DNA of 64,000 nucleotides from an uncultured Planctomycetota bacterium (GCA_900696465.1 CAADGE010000022.1:248001-312000), one strand, 5' to 3'. Counted from the stretch's first letter, positions 17,897 through 26,366 are shown. Program-made: numbers and translations. The notes: generated from the letters alone by a model not told the origin.

Positions 17897-18229
17897 TCAC
17901 GCTGATCGCGCACGGGGTCGTGCCATGGTGCGACGACGGTCGATCCGCTTCCTGATCGCCTGGCCCATGCGCTCGGCCGCGCGGGCCACGCCGGCGTAGA
18001 TGTCCTCATTCGTCTCTTCAACCACGACACGGTGCGAGGGGCGGACGCTGGCCAGCATGCGGCACTTCTTGTCGAGGCCGCCGCGCGGGCCATTCACGTC
18101 TTCCATGTGTACGCTCAGGCGATCGATCCGATTCTCGAATCGACCCAGTGCAAAGTCGAGCTTTCGCTCGATGTGGGTCCGTAGCTTTTCGGTCACTCTC
18201 ACGTTCCGTGCATGGATCTCAAGCTGCAT
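17897..18229 (-). CDS. hpf: Ribosome hibernation promoting factor (HPF/RaiA, short form)
   Basis: 110 residues of the sigma-54 modulation/ribosomal S30EA family. It has the beta-alpha-beta-beta-beta-alpha pattern: an N-terminal MQLEIHARNVRVTEKLRTHIE, FENRIDRLSVHMEDVNGP, then VVVEETNEDIYAGVARAAERM. Short HPF binds the 30S subunit where tRNA and mRNA would sit and dimerises or silences ribosomes in stationary phase. There is no long C-terminal dimerisation domain. The start is preceded by a strong AGGAGGT five bases upstream. In many bacteria hpf follows rpoN; here it does not. It is divergent from the NhaR-like gene. Confidence 0.9.
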   Translation of the reverse strand: MQLEIHARNVRVTEKLRTHIERKLDFALGRFENRIDRLSVHMEDVNGPRGGLDKKCRMLASVRPSHRVVVEETNEDIYAGVARAAERMGQAIRKRIDRRRTMARPRARSA

Positions 18230-18435
18230 AGGGACCTCCTCTTGGAAATGGAACTTCCGTGCTTCCTACGAATCGCCCGGGCGGTCGGTTCCCGGTGGTA
18301 TGTAACTGCTGCGTAAAACCCGCGGCCATCGATAAACGTTCTAGCATTTTTCGGGCCACGGCAGCGATTTTTTACATCGAAGGATAGATCGCATGGTGTT
18401 TGCCGCATCGATTATCCCGATGTATCTTATCTTGG

Positions 18436-19335
18436 ATGAAGTCACTGAATTATCACCATCTGCTTTATTTTTATGTCGTGGCACGAGAGGGCAGCATCGC
18501 CCGGGCCTGCGAGAAGCTGGCCCTCGCCCAGCCGACGATCAGCGGCCAGATCCGCGCGCTGGAAAAGAGCATCGGGGAAAAGCTCTTCGACCGCGTCGGT
18601 CGGCGGCTGCGTCTGACGGAGACCGGCCGCGTCGTCTTCCGTTATGCGGACGAGATCTTCTCGCTCGGCCAGGAATTGCAGGACATGATGAAGGGCCGGC
18701 CGGCGCGCACGCCGCTTCGGCTCAATATCGGTATTGGTGATGCCCTGCCCAAATTTCTGACCTATCGCATTCTGTACCCCGCGTTGAGGTTAAACCACCG
18801 CGTGCAACTCGCATGCACGGAAGGGAGCAACGAAGTACTACTGTCCAGACTGGCCATGCACGAACTGGACCTCGTACTGTCGGATTCGCCAGTCACGTCG
18901 ATGACACGGGTTCGCGCATACAGCCATCTGCTGGGCGAGTGCGACGTGAGCATCTTCGGGACGCAGGAGATGTTCGAACTCTATCGGCGCGGTTTTCCGA
19001 AATCGCTCGACGCAGCGCCCTGGGTACTGCCGCCGGAACACACGGCCCTGCGACGCTCACTCGACCGCTGGTTCGAAGCAGAGGGCATCCAGCCCAGCAT
19101 CGCCGGTGAGTTCGACGACAGCGCGCTGATCAAAGTTTTCAGCGTGTCCGGTCTCGGCGTCATGGCCTGCCCGACGGCCTCGGAGAAGGACATCCGCAAA
19201 CATCTGGACATGAAGGTGATCGGCCGCATTCCCTCCGTCAAAGAGCGCTTCTACGCAATCACCGTTGAACGCCGCATCCGGAATCCGGCCGTCGCCGCCA
19301 TCTGCGAGGCCGCCCGCGATCGCCTCTTCGGCTGA
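18436..19335 (+). CDS. nhaR: LysR-family transcriptional regulator, NhaR-like
   Basis: 299 residues. The N-terminal winged helix-turn-helix spans about 5-65 (LNYHHLLYFYVVAREGSIARACEKL, then AQPTISGQIRALE and LFDRVGRRLRLTETG). The LNYHHLxYF opening and the later FGTQEM segment are those of NhaR, which activates Na+/H+ antiporter genes in enterobacteria. The rest is a periplasmic-binding-protein-type co-inducer domain. I chose ATG 18436 because NhaR proteins begin just before LNYHH; an upstream start at 18400 is possible. The 206-bp divergent spacer with hpf holds an imperfect dyad (18381-18415, GGATAGATCG against ATCGATTATCC) that could be its operator. No antiporter gene is adjacent. Confidence 0.85.
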   Translation: MKSLNYHHLLYFYVVAREGSIARACEKLALAQPTISGQIRALEKSIGEKLFDRVGRRLRLTETGRVVFRYADEIFSLGQELQDMMKGRPARTPLRLNIGIGDALPKFLTYRILYPALRLNHRVQLACTEGSNEVLLSRLAMHELDLVLSDSPVTSMTRVRAYSHLLGECDVSIFGTQEMFELYRRGFPKSLDAAPWVLPPEHTALRRSLDRWFEAEGIQPSIAGEFDDSALIKVFSVSGLGVMACPTASEKDIRKHLDMKVIGRIPSVKERFYAITVERRIRNPAVAAICEAARDRLFG

Positions 19336-19346
19336 TTTAATCGGGC

Positions 19347-19376
19347 TTGACTCAGTTTGCCGTTCGGCCTGACAAT
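19347..19376 (+). promoter_or_regulatory. Possible sigma-70-type promoter of bioY
   Basis: TTGACT and GACAAT are separated by 18 bp in the spacer between the nhaR-like gene and bioY, about 80 bp before the bioY start. The -35 box is one base off consensus and the -10 box is weaker. No BirA-type palindrome is evident nearby. Confidence 0.35.
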
Positions 19377-19458
19377 GTAATTCGGAGAGAAGGCAACTGC
19401 ACATGCGGGTCCGCGATATTGCCGGTTGCATTACTTGTTGGCAATGATGAGGTATTGC

Positions 19459-20052
19459 ATGACTGCTGTTCGAACTCTTGCAGACCTGACCGGGACGTTC
19501 GCCACGCGCCGTGGCGTGCTCCTGCGTGATTCGCTTCTGGTCATCGCCGGGAGCATGCTCGTTGCGATTTGCGCGAAGATTCAGGCGCCGACCGGGCCTG
19601 TTCCGATGACCCTGCAGCCCTTCGCGGTCCTGCTGGTTGCGGCCGCCCTCGGCAGTCGTCGGGGTGCACTGGCCATGCTCGCTTATCTCGCGCAGGGGGC
19701 CGTCGGCCTGCCTGTTTTTGCACTTCCGCCGTACAGCGGGCTTGCCTACCTGTTCGGCCCAACGGCGGGCTTCCTGCTTGGTTTCGTGCCGGCTGCGTAC
19801 GTCGTAGGGCTCCTCTCGGAGCGCGGCTGGGATCGTCGCTTTCTCTCAGCTATTGCCGCCATGTCGATCGGTCAGGTGATCATTCTGGCAATGGGCTTTT
19901 TCTGGTTGAGCATCGGCCAGGGGACATCGCAGGCGTTCGCCACGGCCGTCGCCCCATTCCTGCTCGGCGATGTTTTCAAAATCCTGCTCGCGGCGTCGGC
20001 GCTCCCGCTTGTCTGGCGGTGGGTTCGTGACCCTCAATCGTCGAGTCGCTGA
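19459..20052 (+). CDS. bioY: Biotin transporter BioY (ECF S component)
   Basis: 197 residues with six hydrophobic helices. Family segments are AKIQAPTGPVPMTLQPFAVLL near residue 50, GALAMLAYLAQGAVGLPVFA, and GPTAGFLLGFVPAAYVVG. BioY binds biotin in the inner membrane, alone or with the EcfA/EcfT energising module; no such partner genes are in this window. The ATG at 19459 follows GATGAGG at a suitable spacing; upstream TTG and ATG codons in frame are less likely. Biotin uptake fits with the biotin-dependent carboxylase subunit encoded 10 kb away, though they are not linked. Confidence 0.92.
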   Translation: MTAVRTLADLTGTFATRRGVLLRDSLLVIAGSMLVAICAKIQAPTGPVPMTLQPFAVLLVAAALGSRRGALAMLAYLAQGAVGLPVFALPPYSGLAYLFGPTAGFLLGFVPAAYVVGLLSERGWDRRFLSAIAAMSIGQVIILAMGFFWLSIGQGTSQAFATAVAPFLLGDVFKILLAASALPLVWRWVRDPQSSSR

Positions 20053-20545
20053 CCAGTTGCGCACACCCAGCGCACGAATTGCCTTCGCCATGGCACTGGC
20101 CTGTGCCGTCATGGGCTGCCATCACGAAGGCGCGATCCGGATCGATCTCTCGACCGGGACTCCACGGTTCATCATTGAGCATCAGGGGTGGCCGCGACCA
20201 TTCTGGACGCCTCGGGTGACGGAGTTCGCCCTTGCCAGCGAAGAGGACGGTCCCATCTGGCAGCTTGAGTCCATCGACAGCCGCGGTCTCGCGGCGAAGC
20301 ATATCGTGATCGAATACGGTCGCGTCCCGGCGGGTTTTGCGCAGGTCTATCCGGAAGGAGGGCTGCGACCGCGAACTCTCCAGACTCGGCGCAATTACTT
20401 CGTGGCCGCCGGGGGGCAGCGTGCGGTCTATCGCATCGTCTTTGCCATGCCAATTACCGGATGGACGCCGATCCTGCCGAATGCAACGCCGAAGTTGCGC
20501 GAACCGGACCGGATGGATATCACAACGACTCAACCTGCGGGCTAA
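20027..20545 (+). CDS. Predicted lipoprotein of unknown function
   Basis: 172 residues from GTG 20027, which overlaps the end of bioY by 26 bases; an ATG at 20090 within the signal peptide is a weaker choice. The N-terminus is basic, then ARIAFAMALACAVMGC, giving a lipobox-like VMGC with Cys at about residue 31. The mature part is beta-rich with a segment FRPFW-like (PRPFWTPRVTEFAL) and no catalytic motif I recognise. It is probably attached to a membrane on the outside. It ends 231 bp before the sigma-54 promoter of the flagellar genes. Confidence 0.55.
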   Translation: MTLNRRVADQLRTPSARIAFAMALACAVMGCHHEGAIRIDLSTGTPRFIIEHQGWPRPFWTPRVTEFALASEEDGPIWQLESIDSRGLAAKHIVIEYGRVPAGFAQVYPEGGLRPRTLQTRRNYFVAAGGQRAVYRIVFAMPITGWTPILPNATPKLREPDRMDITTTQPAG

Positions 20546-20776
20546 GCGTCGGGTTCGATGAGCGAATGCCGTACATCCGACGATCAGTACATTCATCTCC
20601 CACCTTGTGCGCTTGTTGCGTATTGCATTGCACGTCTTGCGCCTCGATGACGGCTTTATCAAATGACTTCAAGCGGCTTTTCACGCTGCGAGAATTTTTT
20701 TCTTCGTCGTCAACTTATGACGAATGCACGACTTAGCAAGTCGTGTGATTGATGTCCTCTGTTCTGTTCGAGCGAA

Positions 20777-20792
20777 TGGCACGCCCGTTGCT
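20777..20792 (+). promoter_or_regulatory. Sigma-54 (RpoN) -24/-12 promoter of the flagellar operon
   Basis: TGGCACGCCCGTTGCT matches the consensus TGGCAC-N5-TTGCW at every fixed base, with GG and GC separated by exactly ten bases. It lies 315 bp before the flgF start and faces the flagellar genes, predicting a transcript start near 20803. Sigma-54 control of rod/hook genes is established in several flagellated phyla and needs an AAA+ activator; no activator gene is in this window. The inverted repeat at 20727-20745 is about 30 bp upstream and could bind a regulator, which is inference. Confidence 0.85.
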
Positions 20793-20858
20793 TAAGCGGG
20801 CCGTCGGCATCTGCGCCGCGCGCAGGTGGCAGGGAGATTCGACGTGGAACTCGATCGC

Positions 20859-21074
20859 ATGATGAACACGTTCGGTTGGTGTCAGACAGTGGACACTTCC
20901 GCAACGGCTTCCGGATGGGCCGAACTCGGTTTACGGATCAGCCGGGCAGCTCGGACCGCGACCGCGCTTCAACTTTGCCGTGAGCAATGGTTGGGGTCGC
21001 CCGGAGCCGGGCAGACGCCGACAGTCACCCAGGACAGACCGGTCGGAACGTACGACCTGTCCGTACGAGATTAG
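20859..21074 (+). CDS. Possible small ORF in the flagellar leader
   Basis: A 71-residue frame starting at ATG 20859 lies inside the predicted flagellar 5' leader and ends 19 bases before the flgF start. GGAA lies nine bases ahead of the ATG. The middle is a plausible amphipathic helix (WAELGLRISRAARTATAL); the rest is low in secondary-structure signals. Third-codon-position GC, judged by eye at about two thirds, is below that of the neighbouring genes. No family was recognised; it may be chance. Confidence 0.25.
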   Translation: MMNTFGWCQTVDTSATASGWAELGLRISRAARTATALQLCREQWLGSPGAGQTPTVTQDRPVGTYDLSVRD

Positions 21075-21093
21075 CAGCGAGCAGAAGGAATTA

Positions 21094-21852
21094 ATGGTAC
21101 ACGGACTCTGGCAATCCGCCGCCGGCCTGCAGACCCAGGAGTATCGCCAGGCGATTCTGGCGAACAACCTGGCGAACGTCGATACGCCGGGCTTCAAGCC
21201 CGACCGGATCACGTTCCAGGAACGGCTTAACGCTGCCCAAAGTGAGGGCGCGACGAAAGTGCGCCATCCTGCGCTGCAGGCCCTGTCCGGCGGACTGTTT
21301 GAATCACCGGTTTACACGAATTACGCACAGGCCGGCCTTGAGACCTCTCAGGGGCCGCTTGACGTGGCCATCGCGGGCGATGGCTTTCTTACGGTACGCA
21401 CGTCCGAAGGGACACGATACACCCGCGACGGACGAATGCTGATCGATCGCAACGGCACGCTGCTTCATGCCGCCAGCGGCTCGCCGATGGTGGATGATCG
21501 CGGCCGATCGATCCTGCTGGATCGCAACGCAGTGAACAAGATCACGATCGACGGAGAGGGCAACATTCAACAGGCCGGCGAGATCGTCGGAAAGCTCGCA
21601 CTGGCGGATTTCGCGGATCGCAACCAGTTGAGCAAGACCGGCGGAAATCTTCTGGACGCCGGCGGCATGCGACCGGTGCCGGCAGACGGCTCGCTGAAGC
21701 AGTACGCCATTGAGGCGTCAGGAGTCGATCCGGTCTCATCGCTCGTGGAAATGATCGAAGCCACGCGCGTGTATCAGATGAACGCAACGCTGATCTCCAT
21801 GCAGGATGAATCCCTGAGTCGGGTGGTCAACGACGTAGGACGTATCGGCTAG
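21094..21852 (+). CDS. flgF: Flagellar basal-body rod protein FlgF
   Basis: 252 residues of the FlgF/FlgG rod-hook family. The N-terminal rod motif is LANNLANVDTPGFKPDR (ANNLANxxTxGFK), the middle has GPLDVAIAGDGFLTVRT, which is the diagnostic D-x-A-x-x-G-x-G-F-F core, and the C-terminus is a coiled-coil ending in SLVEMIEATRVYQMNATLI. FlgF forms the proximal rod in the periplasm. AAGGA precedes the ATG. It is the first gene after the sigma-54 promoter. Assignment as FlgF rather than a second FlgG rests on its place directly before a better FlgG and on its shorter length. Confidence 0.88.
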   Translation: MVHGLWQSAAGLQTQEYRQAILANNLANVDTPGFKPDRITFQERLNAAQSEGATKVRHPALQALSGGLFESPVYTNYAQAGLETSQGPLDVAIAGDGFLTVRTSEGTRYTRDGRMLIDRNGTLLHAASGSPMVDDRGRSILLDRNAVNKITIDGEGNIQQAGEIVGKLALADFADRNQLSKTGGNLLDAGGMRPVPADGSLKQYAIEASGVDPVSSLVEMIEATRVYQMNATLISMQDESLSRVVNDVGRIG

Positions 21853-21909
21853 ACGTGCGGCGGGATGAACGCCGCGGGATAACGACAGGACGTCGAGAGA
21901 AACGCAATC

Positions 21910-22719
21910 ATGGGTATTCAGGCGCTCTACACGGCCGCGACGGGCATGAAGGCAATGGACTTCAAGCTCAGCGTGACGGCGAACAACCTGGCGAACATCG
22001 AGACCGTTGCCTTCAAACGATCGCGGGTCAACTTCGAGGACCTGCTCTATCGCACGCTCGAGCAGCCCGGCCTGCGGAATGGTCTGGAAACACCCCTGCC
22101 GCTCGGGCAGCAGGTCGGTCTGGGCGTCGCCGTTTCCAACACGCAATTGGATTTCACGCAGGGCGCATTCGACCAGACCGGACTCCCGCTGGATATGGCC
22201 ATTGAAGGCGATGGCCTCTTCCAGGTGCAGGCCTTCATCGACAATCAGGAAAAGACCGTCTATACGCGGGCGGGCAATTTCACGACCAATTCCAACGGCG
22301 AGATCGTGCTCGGCAACACGATGGGTGCCAGACTCGAGCCGCAGATCACCATTCCACAGGATGCTGTGGAGATCGCCATCAGCCCGCAGGGGTTGGTACA
22401 GGTGCGGCAGCAGGGAGCCGTCGAGTTTCAGGATGTCGGGCAGATCCAGCTCGCGCGGTTCATCAACCCCGCCGGGCTCAAGCAGCTCGGAAAAAATCTG
22501 TATGACCAGACGGATGCCTCCGGACCGCCGATCATCGCCAATCCTACGCAGGACGGCACGGGCGCGATCCTGGCCAACACGCTGGAGCTTTCCAACGTGG
22601 AGCCGGTACGCGAACTGGTCGAGCTGATCCGTACGCAGCGTTCGTTCGAGTTGAACTCACAATCCATCCAGAGCGCCGATCAGACGCTCCAGACGGTCAA
22701 CAACCTCAGGAGATTCTAA
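21910..22719 (+). CDS. flgG: Flagellar basal-body rod protein FlgG (distal rod)
   Basis: 269 residues, near the usual 260. The N-terminus IQALYTAATGMKAMDFKL and the ANNLANIETVAFKRSR rod motif are clear, followed by PLDMAIEGDGLFQVQ, LGNTMGARLEPQITIPQDA, and the C-terminal ELSNVEPVRELVELIRTQRSFELNS segment typical of FlgG. It builds the distal rod that passes through the P and L rings. It follows flgF by 57 bp. Confidence 0.95.
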   Translation: MGIQALYTAATGMKAMDFKLSVTANNLANIETVAFKRSRVNFEDLLYRTLEQPGLRNGLETPLPLGQQVGLGVAVSNTQLDFTQGAFDQTGLPLDMAIEGDGLFQVQAFIDNQEKTVYTRAGNFTTNSNGEIVLGNTMGARLEPQITIPQDAVEIAISPQGLVQVRQQGAVEFQDVGQIQLARFINPAGLKQLGKNLYDQTDASGPPIIANPTQDGTGAILANTLELSNVEPVRELVELIRTQRSFELNSQSIQSADQTLQTVNNLRRF

Positions 22720-22785
22720 CGCAGGAGCTGATCTGAGCGCGGCAGGCGTTGGATTGACAGTCGGAGGGACGGCGGAGACGTCACC

Positions 22786-23907
22786 ATGAACACGTTGAGA
22801 CGAAGACAACCTGCGGGAGTGCTTTGGGCGACGGCGATCGTCTGCACATGCGCCGCCGCGCAGGGCGAAGAACTGCGCATTCGACCGTCGGCGATCGTCG
22901 ACGGCGAATCCGTGCTGCTGTCTCACGTTGCTGATTTAATCAACTTGGACCCCTCACAGTCAGAAACCCTGGGCCGCATTGTCATCTATCCCGCGCCGCG
23001 ACCCGGTGGCGAGATCGTTCTTCATGTCCGAGACATCCGCGCGGCTCTCGTCGAGGCCGGCGCGAATCTGGCCACCATCTGCATGGTCGGTTCCGCGCGA
23101 TGCGCCGTGACACGGCCACTGCCACCGAAGACGGTTTCACCGAAACCTCTGCAGCCCGAGCCCGAGCGTCCGAAGGCGCCGGTTCCATCGCAGGCAGCGC
23201 CAAAGCCCCAGCCGCGCGAAGTGCAGGTCGAACGAGATCGACAACTAGATCACACGCTGGAGGCCGCGGTGCGCCAGTTCATTGAAATGCGAGCCGCCGC
23301 GGTGGAAGGTCGCATCGAGATTCGCTTCAGCCCGGCAGGCAGCGAGGCCCTCGCTCACACGAGTCCACCTTACGAGTTTCGCGTCCGCTCGAAGGACGAT
23401 CGCAGGATCGGCCTGCTCAGTCTGGAAGCGGATCTGTTGCGCGACGGGGCGATGGTTCGGACGGTTCCACTGGTGGCGGAGGCCTCGCTGGTACGCGAAG
23501 TCGTCGTCGCGCGGCGGGCCATCAACCGCGGTGAGACGATCGAGGGACGCGCCCTGAAGCTTGAAGCTCGACGGTTTACGAACGAGAGCGAAATCGGGCT
23601 GACCGATCCGACGCTGGCCATCGGCCGACAGAGCAGCGGCTTCGTCCAGGGCGGGCAGATGCTTTCATCTGCTTCCGTGCAGGACAAGCCGATGGTCACG
23701 CGCGGCCAGACGGTGACCATCTGGATGCGGCAGGGCGGACTGGTGATTCGTGCCAGCGGTAAGGCACAAGGCGCCGGCGGTCTGGGTGATCGGATCGAAG
23801 TCCTACGAGAAGGCACGCGCCGCAAAAGCGATCTGCTCGATGCGGTGGTTACCGGTCCCGGAACGGTCAGCGTCGAGCCGACGCAAGTGGCGCTTGGCGC
23901 CGGTTAG
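22786..23907 (+). CDS. flgA: Flagellar P-ring assembly chaperone FlgA
   Basis: 373 residues, longer than the common 220-250. A signal peptide (VLWATAIVCTCAAAQG) is followed by an N-terminal part rich in acidic and Pro residues (PPKTVSPKPLQPEPERP, about 115-135) and a C-terminal SAF domain. The SAF domain holds VVVARRAINRGETIEGRAL, a strand pattern shared with antifreeze and pilus-assembly (CpaB) proteins, then VTRGQTVTIWMRQGGLVIR and GDRIEVLREGTRRK. FlgA is periplasmic and helps FlgI assemble. The gene sits between flgG and flgH/flgI. Confidence 0.88.
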   Translation: MNTLRRRQPAGVLWATAIVCTCAAAQGEELRIRPSAIVDGESVLLSHVADLINLDPSQSETLGRIVIYPAPRPGGEIVLHVRDIRAALVEAGANLATICMVGSARCAVTRPLPPKTVSPKPLQPEPERPKAPVPSQAAPKPQPREVQVERDRQLDHTLEAAVRQFIEMRAAAVEGRIEIRFSPAGSEALAHTSPPYEFRVRSKDDRRIGLLSLEADLLRDGAMVRTVPLVAEASLVREVVVARRAINRGETIEGRALKLEARRFTNESEIGLTDPTLAIGRQSSGFVQGGQMLSSASVQDKPMVTRGQTVTIWMRQGGLVIRASGKAQGAGGLGDRIEVLREGTRRKSDLLDAVVTGPGTVSVEPTQVALGAG

Positions 23908-24012
23908 TCACCGGCCGCAATCGAGCGAGGTCGGCTTGCGGCGTGTCGAAGTGCAATGAAGGCAATGCAGGTCGGGCGCCGTGTAAGCGCCCGATTACGG
24001 GAAGTTGACATA

Positions 24013-24759
24013 ATGCGAATGCTGCTGGGAATCCTGATGCTGGTGCTGACTTCGTCGGCCTGGGCCGCGGCGCAGAGTAACTCGCTGTTTCTGCACAGCC
24101 AGGCCGCGAAGGCCGAAGCCGAAGCAGCGACGACACAGCCCGCGGCCAACGGCGCCGTGCAGGCCAACGCCGGCGCAACACAGTCGACGGCAATCGTTCG
24201 CAACGCCGCTCTGGCTCAAGTCTCGCTGACGGCGATGACGCCCAGCGAGCCCTCGACGATCCAGGTGAACGACCTGATCACGGTCGTCGTCCGGCATCGA
24301 CTGCGCTACCAGAGCGAGGCACGAACGAATCAGCAGAGCCGCTGGAACCTTCGGACGCGGCTGGATGGCTGGTTCCGCATTCACGATCGTAAGTGGACGC
24401 AGCAGGATTTTGAGCGCGGCACGCCCGACATACGCCTGAGAAACCAGAACGACCTGCAGAACCAGGGTCGAGCGGATCGCAAGGATGTCTTCGAGACGCG
24501 GGTGATGGCCAAAGTGATGGACGTCAAGCCCAATGGAAACCTGATCCTGGGTGCGCACTCGCGGGTGAAGATCGGCGAGGAGGACCAGCTCATCGTGCTT
24601 ACGGGTGAGTGCAACAAGAGTGATATCGCACCGGATGGCAGCATCCTGAGCGACAAGATCTACGCGCTGGAAGTCATTACCGAAAACGACGGCGCAATGC
24701 AGGACCTGGCCAATCGAGGTTGGCTCAAGCGATTGGTGGATGACGTAAAGCCGTTCTGA
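24013..24759 (+). CDS. flgH: Flagellar L-ring protein FlgH
   Basis: 248 residues. A signal peptide (MLLGILMLVLTSSAWA) is followed by AAQSNSLFLHS; no cysteine is present at the cleavage site, so it is secreted by signal peptidase I rather than lipidated as in Escherichia coli FlgH. Family segments are INDLITVVV-like VNDLITVVVRHR, DRKDVFETRVMAKVMDVKPNGNLILG, IVLTGECNKSDIAPDGSILSDKI and the terminal GWLKRLVDDVKPF. The protein forms the outer-membrane ring around the rod. ATG 24013 is favoured over an upstream frame start at 23956. Confidence 0.9.
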   Translation: MRMLLGILMLVLTSSAWAAAQSNSLFLHSQAAKAEAEAATTQPAANGAVQANAGATQSTAIVRNAALAQVSLTAMTPSEPSTIQVNDLITVVVRHRLRYQSEARTNQQSRWNLRTRLDGWFRIHDRKWTQQDFERGTPDIRLRNQNDLQNQGRADRKDVFETRVMAKVMDVKPNGNLILGAHSRVKIGEEDQLIVLTGECNKSDIAPDGSILSDKIYALEVITENDGAMQDLANRGWLKRLVDDVKPF

Positions 24760-24853
24760 TCTTTTGCCGGAATTCGGTTTCGTGCTGGCAGGGAAGTGTT
24801 TCTGGAGATTTGAGTGTTCGAGTGGTCCGCAACGGCGGCCAACCGTGAAGCGA

Positions 24854-25969
24854 ATGATGCAACGTCAGACTGACAGGAAAACTTCATCCCCTCGTCTGCG
24901 AACAGTCGCGGCGGTCGTCGCATGTGCGCTGTTCATCGCGACGCCGACGGCGCACGCGATCCGCATCGCCGACGTCACGCATCTTCAGGGGCGGCGCGGC
25001 AACACGCTCATGGGTTACGGCCTGGTCATCGGACTGCCCGGCACCGGCGACGGCGGCAAGTATCTGGCGTCGATCATGCAGCTTCACGCCATGTTGATGA
25101 AGTTCGAGATTCCGGTTCCGCCGGCGGCCCTGGCCGACACCAAGAACGTCGCCATCGTCATGATCGAGGCCACGATTCCGGAAAACGGTGCGCGCGAGGG
25201 AGATCGGATCGACGTTCGCGTCAACTCGACGGGCGTCTGCAAGAGTCTGCTCGGCGGTCATCTCGTGCCGACGCCGCTGCAGGGACCGGGGCTGGACCGC
25301 ATCTTTGCCTTCGCCAGCGGGCCGATCCGCCTGGTCGATCCGAAGGTCAAGACCAGCGGGCTCGTCGTCGGCGGTGCGACGATGGAAGCGGACATCATCC
25401 ACAACTACATCAGCGAAGACTGGCAGATCATGCTGGTCATCGAGGATGTTCATGCCAGTCATGCCATGGCTTCGGTCATCGCGCAAATCATCAATGAGAA
25501 CGCCTCCGAGGTCGGGCAGCTTCGCCGCATCGCAACGGCACTGAATCCGAAAATGGTCCTGGTAACGATTCCCGAGGGAGATCGTGACCATCCGGCGGAT
25601 TTCATTGCCCGCGTGGAGTCCACCGAGCTGCTGATGCCGCCGACCGAGGCGCGAATCGTCATCAATCGGGGAACCGGCACCATCGTCATTGATGAACAGG
25701 TAGAGATCGGCCCGGCTGTCATCTCCCACAACGGGATGTCAATCGTGACCACGCAGCCGCCGCCCAGGCCGACCGAGGAAACGCCCGTTGTGAGCGAGCA
25801 GTATGCGGCCTCCATCCATGTGCCGAATCGGGAATTTGCCGGTGCCCGGCTTCGGGAGCTGGTGGACGCCCTGAACCAGTTGAACGTTCCGTCGAAGGAC
25901 ATCATCGAGATCGTCGAGAACCTGCATCGCATGGGCAAGGTGACCGGCAAGCTGGTGATCGTGGAGTAA
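24854..25969 (+). CDS. flgI: Flagellar P-ring protein FlgI
   Basis: 371 residues. A basic N-terminus and signal peptide (VAAVVACALFIATPTAHA) lead into IRIADVTHLQGRRGNTLMGYGLVIGLPGTGDG, which is the hallmark of FlgI. The rest shows the family's repeated beta segments (VMIEATIPENGAREGDRIDV, VTIPEGDRDHPADFIARVE, IVINRGTGTIVIDEQVEIGP) and the C-terminal LVDALNQLNVPSKDIIEIVENL. The P-ring acts as a bushing in the peptidoglycan layer. ATG 24854 is one of two adjacent Met codons. Confidence 0.95.
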   Translation: MMQRQTDRKTSSPRLRTVAAVVACALFIATPTAHAIRIADVTHLQGRRGNTLMGYGLVIGLPGTGDGGKYLASIMQLHAMLMKFEIPVPPAALADTKNVAIVMIEATIPENGAREGDRIDVRVNSTGVCKSLLGGHLVPTPLQGPGLDRIFAFASGPIRLVDPKVKTSGLVVGGATMEADIIHNYISEDWQIMLVIEDVHASHAMASVIAQIINENASEVGQLRRIATALNPKMVLVTIPEGDRDHPADFIARVESTELLMPPTEARIVINRGTGTIVIDEQVEIGPAVISHNGMSIVTTQPPPRPTEETPVVSEQYAASIHVPNREFAGARLRELVDALNQLNVPSKDIIEIVENLHRMGKVTGKLVIVE

Positions 25970-25976
25970 ATCGATC

Positions 25977-26366
25977 GTGAAGGTATCCGCTGCAACCGAG
26001 GTCAGTCCGCTAAGCGCCATCCGGCCGGATGCCGCGAAGGTGGCACTTTCGCCTCCGAAGTCTCCGCAACTCAGCGGACCGCGCGCGGAACTTCGCCGGG
26101 CGATCGGTGAATTTGTCGGCAATACCTTCTACGGAACGCTGATCAAGCAGATGCAGGCCTCGAGCTTCAAGACGAAGTACATGCACGGCGGCCGGGGAGA
26201 GGATGTCTTTCAGGGACAGCTCGGCATCGAACTGGCGCAGCGGCTCGGCCGTTCGACAAACAACCCGGTGGCGGATCGGATGCTCACCGCCATCGAGCGC
26301 CGGCTTGGCCGCAACGCACCTTCGGATGCGACGACACAGCCAGCCAGGGAGGGCGGCGATGCCTGA
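25977..26366 (+). CDS. flgJ: Flagellar rod-binding protein FlgJ (N-terminal domain only)
   Basis: 129 residues starting at GTG 25977. The rod-binding domain is visible as FVGNTFYGTLIKQMQASSF, YMHGGRGEDVFQGQLGIELAQRLG and a final helix. There is no C-terminal peptidoglycan hydrolase (glucosaminidase) domain as in E. coli FlgJ, so another enzyme must open the wall for the rod; single-domain FlgJ is common outside proteobacteria. It follows flgI by seven bases and overlaps flgN by eight. Confidence 0.8.
   Translation: MKVSAATEVSPLSAIRPDAAKVALSPPKSPQLSGPRAELRRAIGEFVGNTFYGTLIKQMQASSFKTKYMHGGRGEDVFQGQLGIELAQRLGRSTNNPVADRMLTAIERRLGRNAPSDATTQPAREGGDA

Larger units (their letters stand above)
20546..21093 (+). 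other. 548-bp spacer upstream of the flagellar genes
   Basis: This gap holds a weak GC stem followed by a T-run (about 20670-20701) that may end the lipoprotein transcript, an inverted repeat CACGACT/AGTCGTG at 20727-20745, the sigma-54 promoter at 20777-20792, and one small open frame (20859-21074) listed separately. No tRNA or known RNA structure was recognised. Confidence 0.5.

Noticed and set aside
20727-20745. CACGACT/AGTCGTG hairpin as terminator of the lipoprotein gene
   Set aside because: No T-run follows on the plus strand and it is 180 bases past the stop; it is more likely a protein-binding site or chance.
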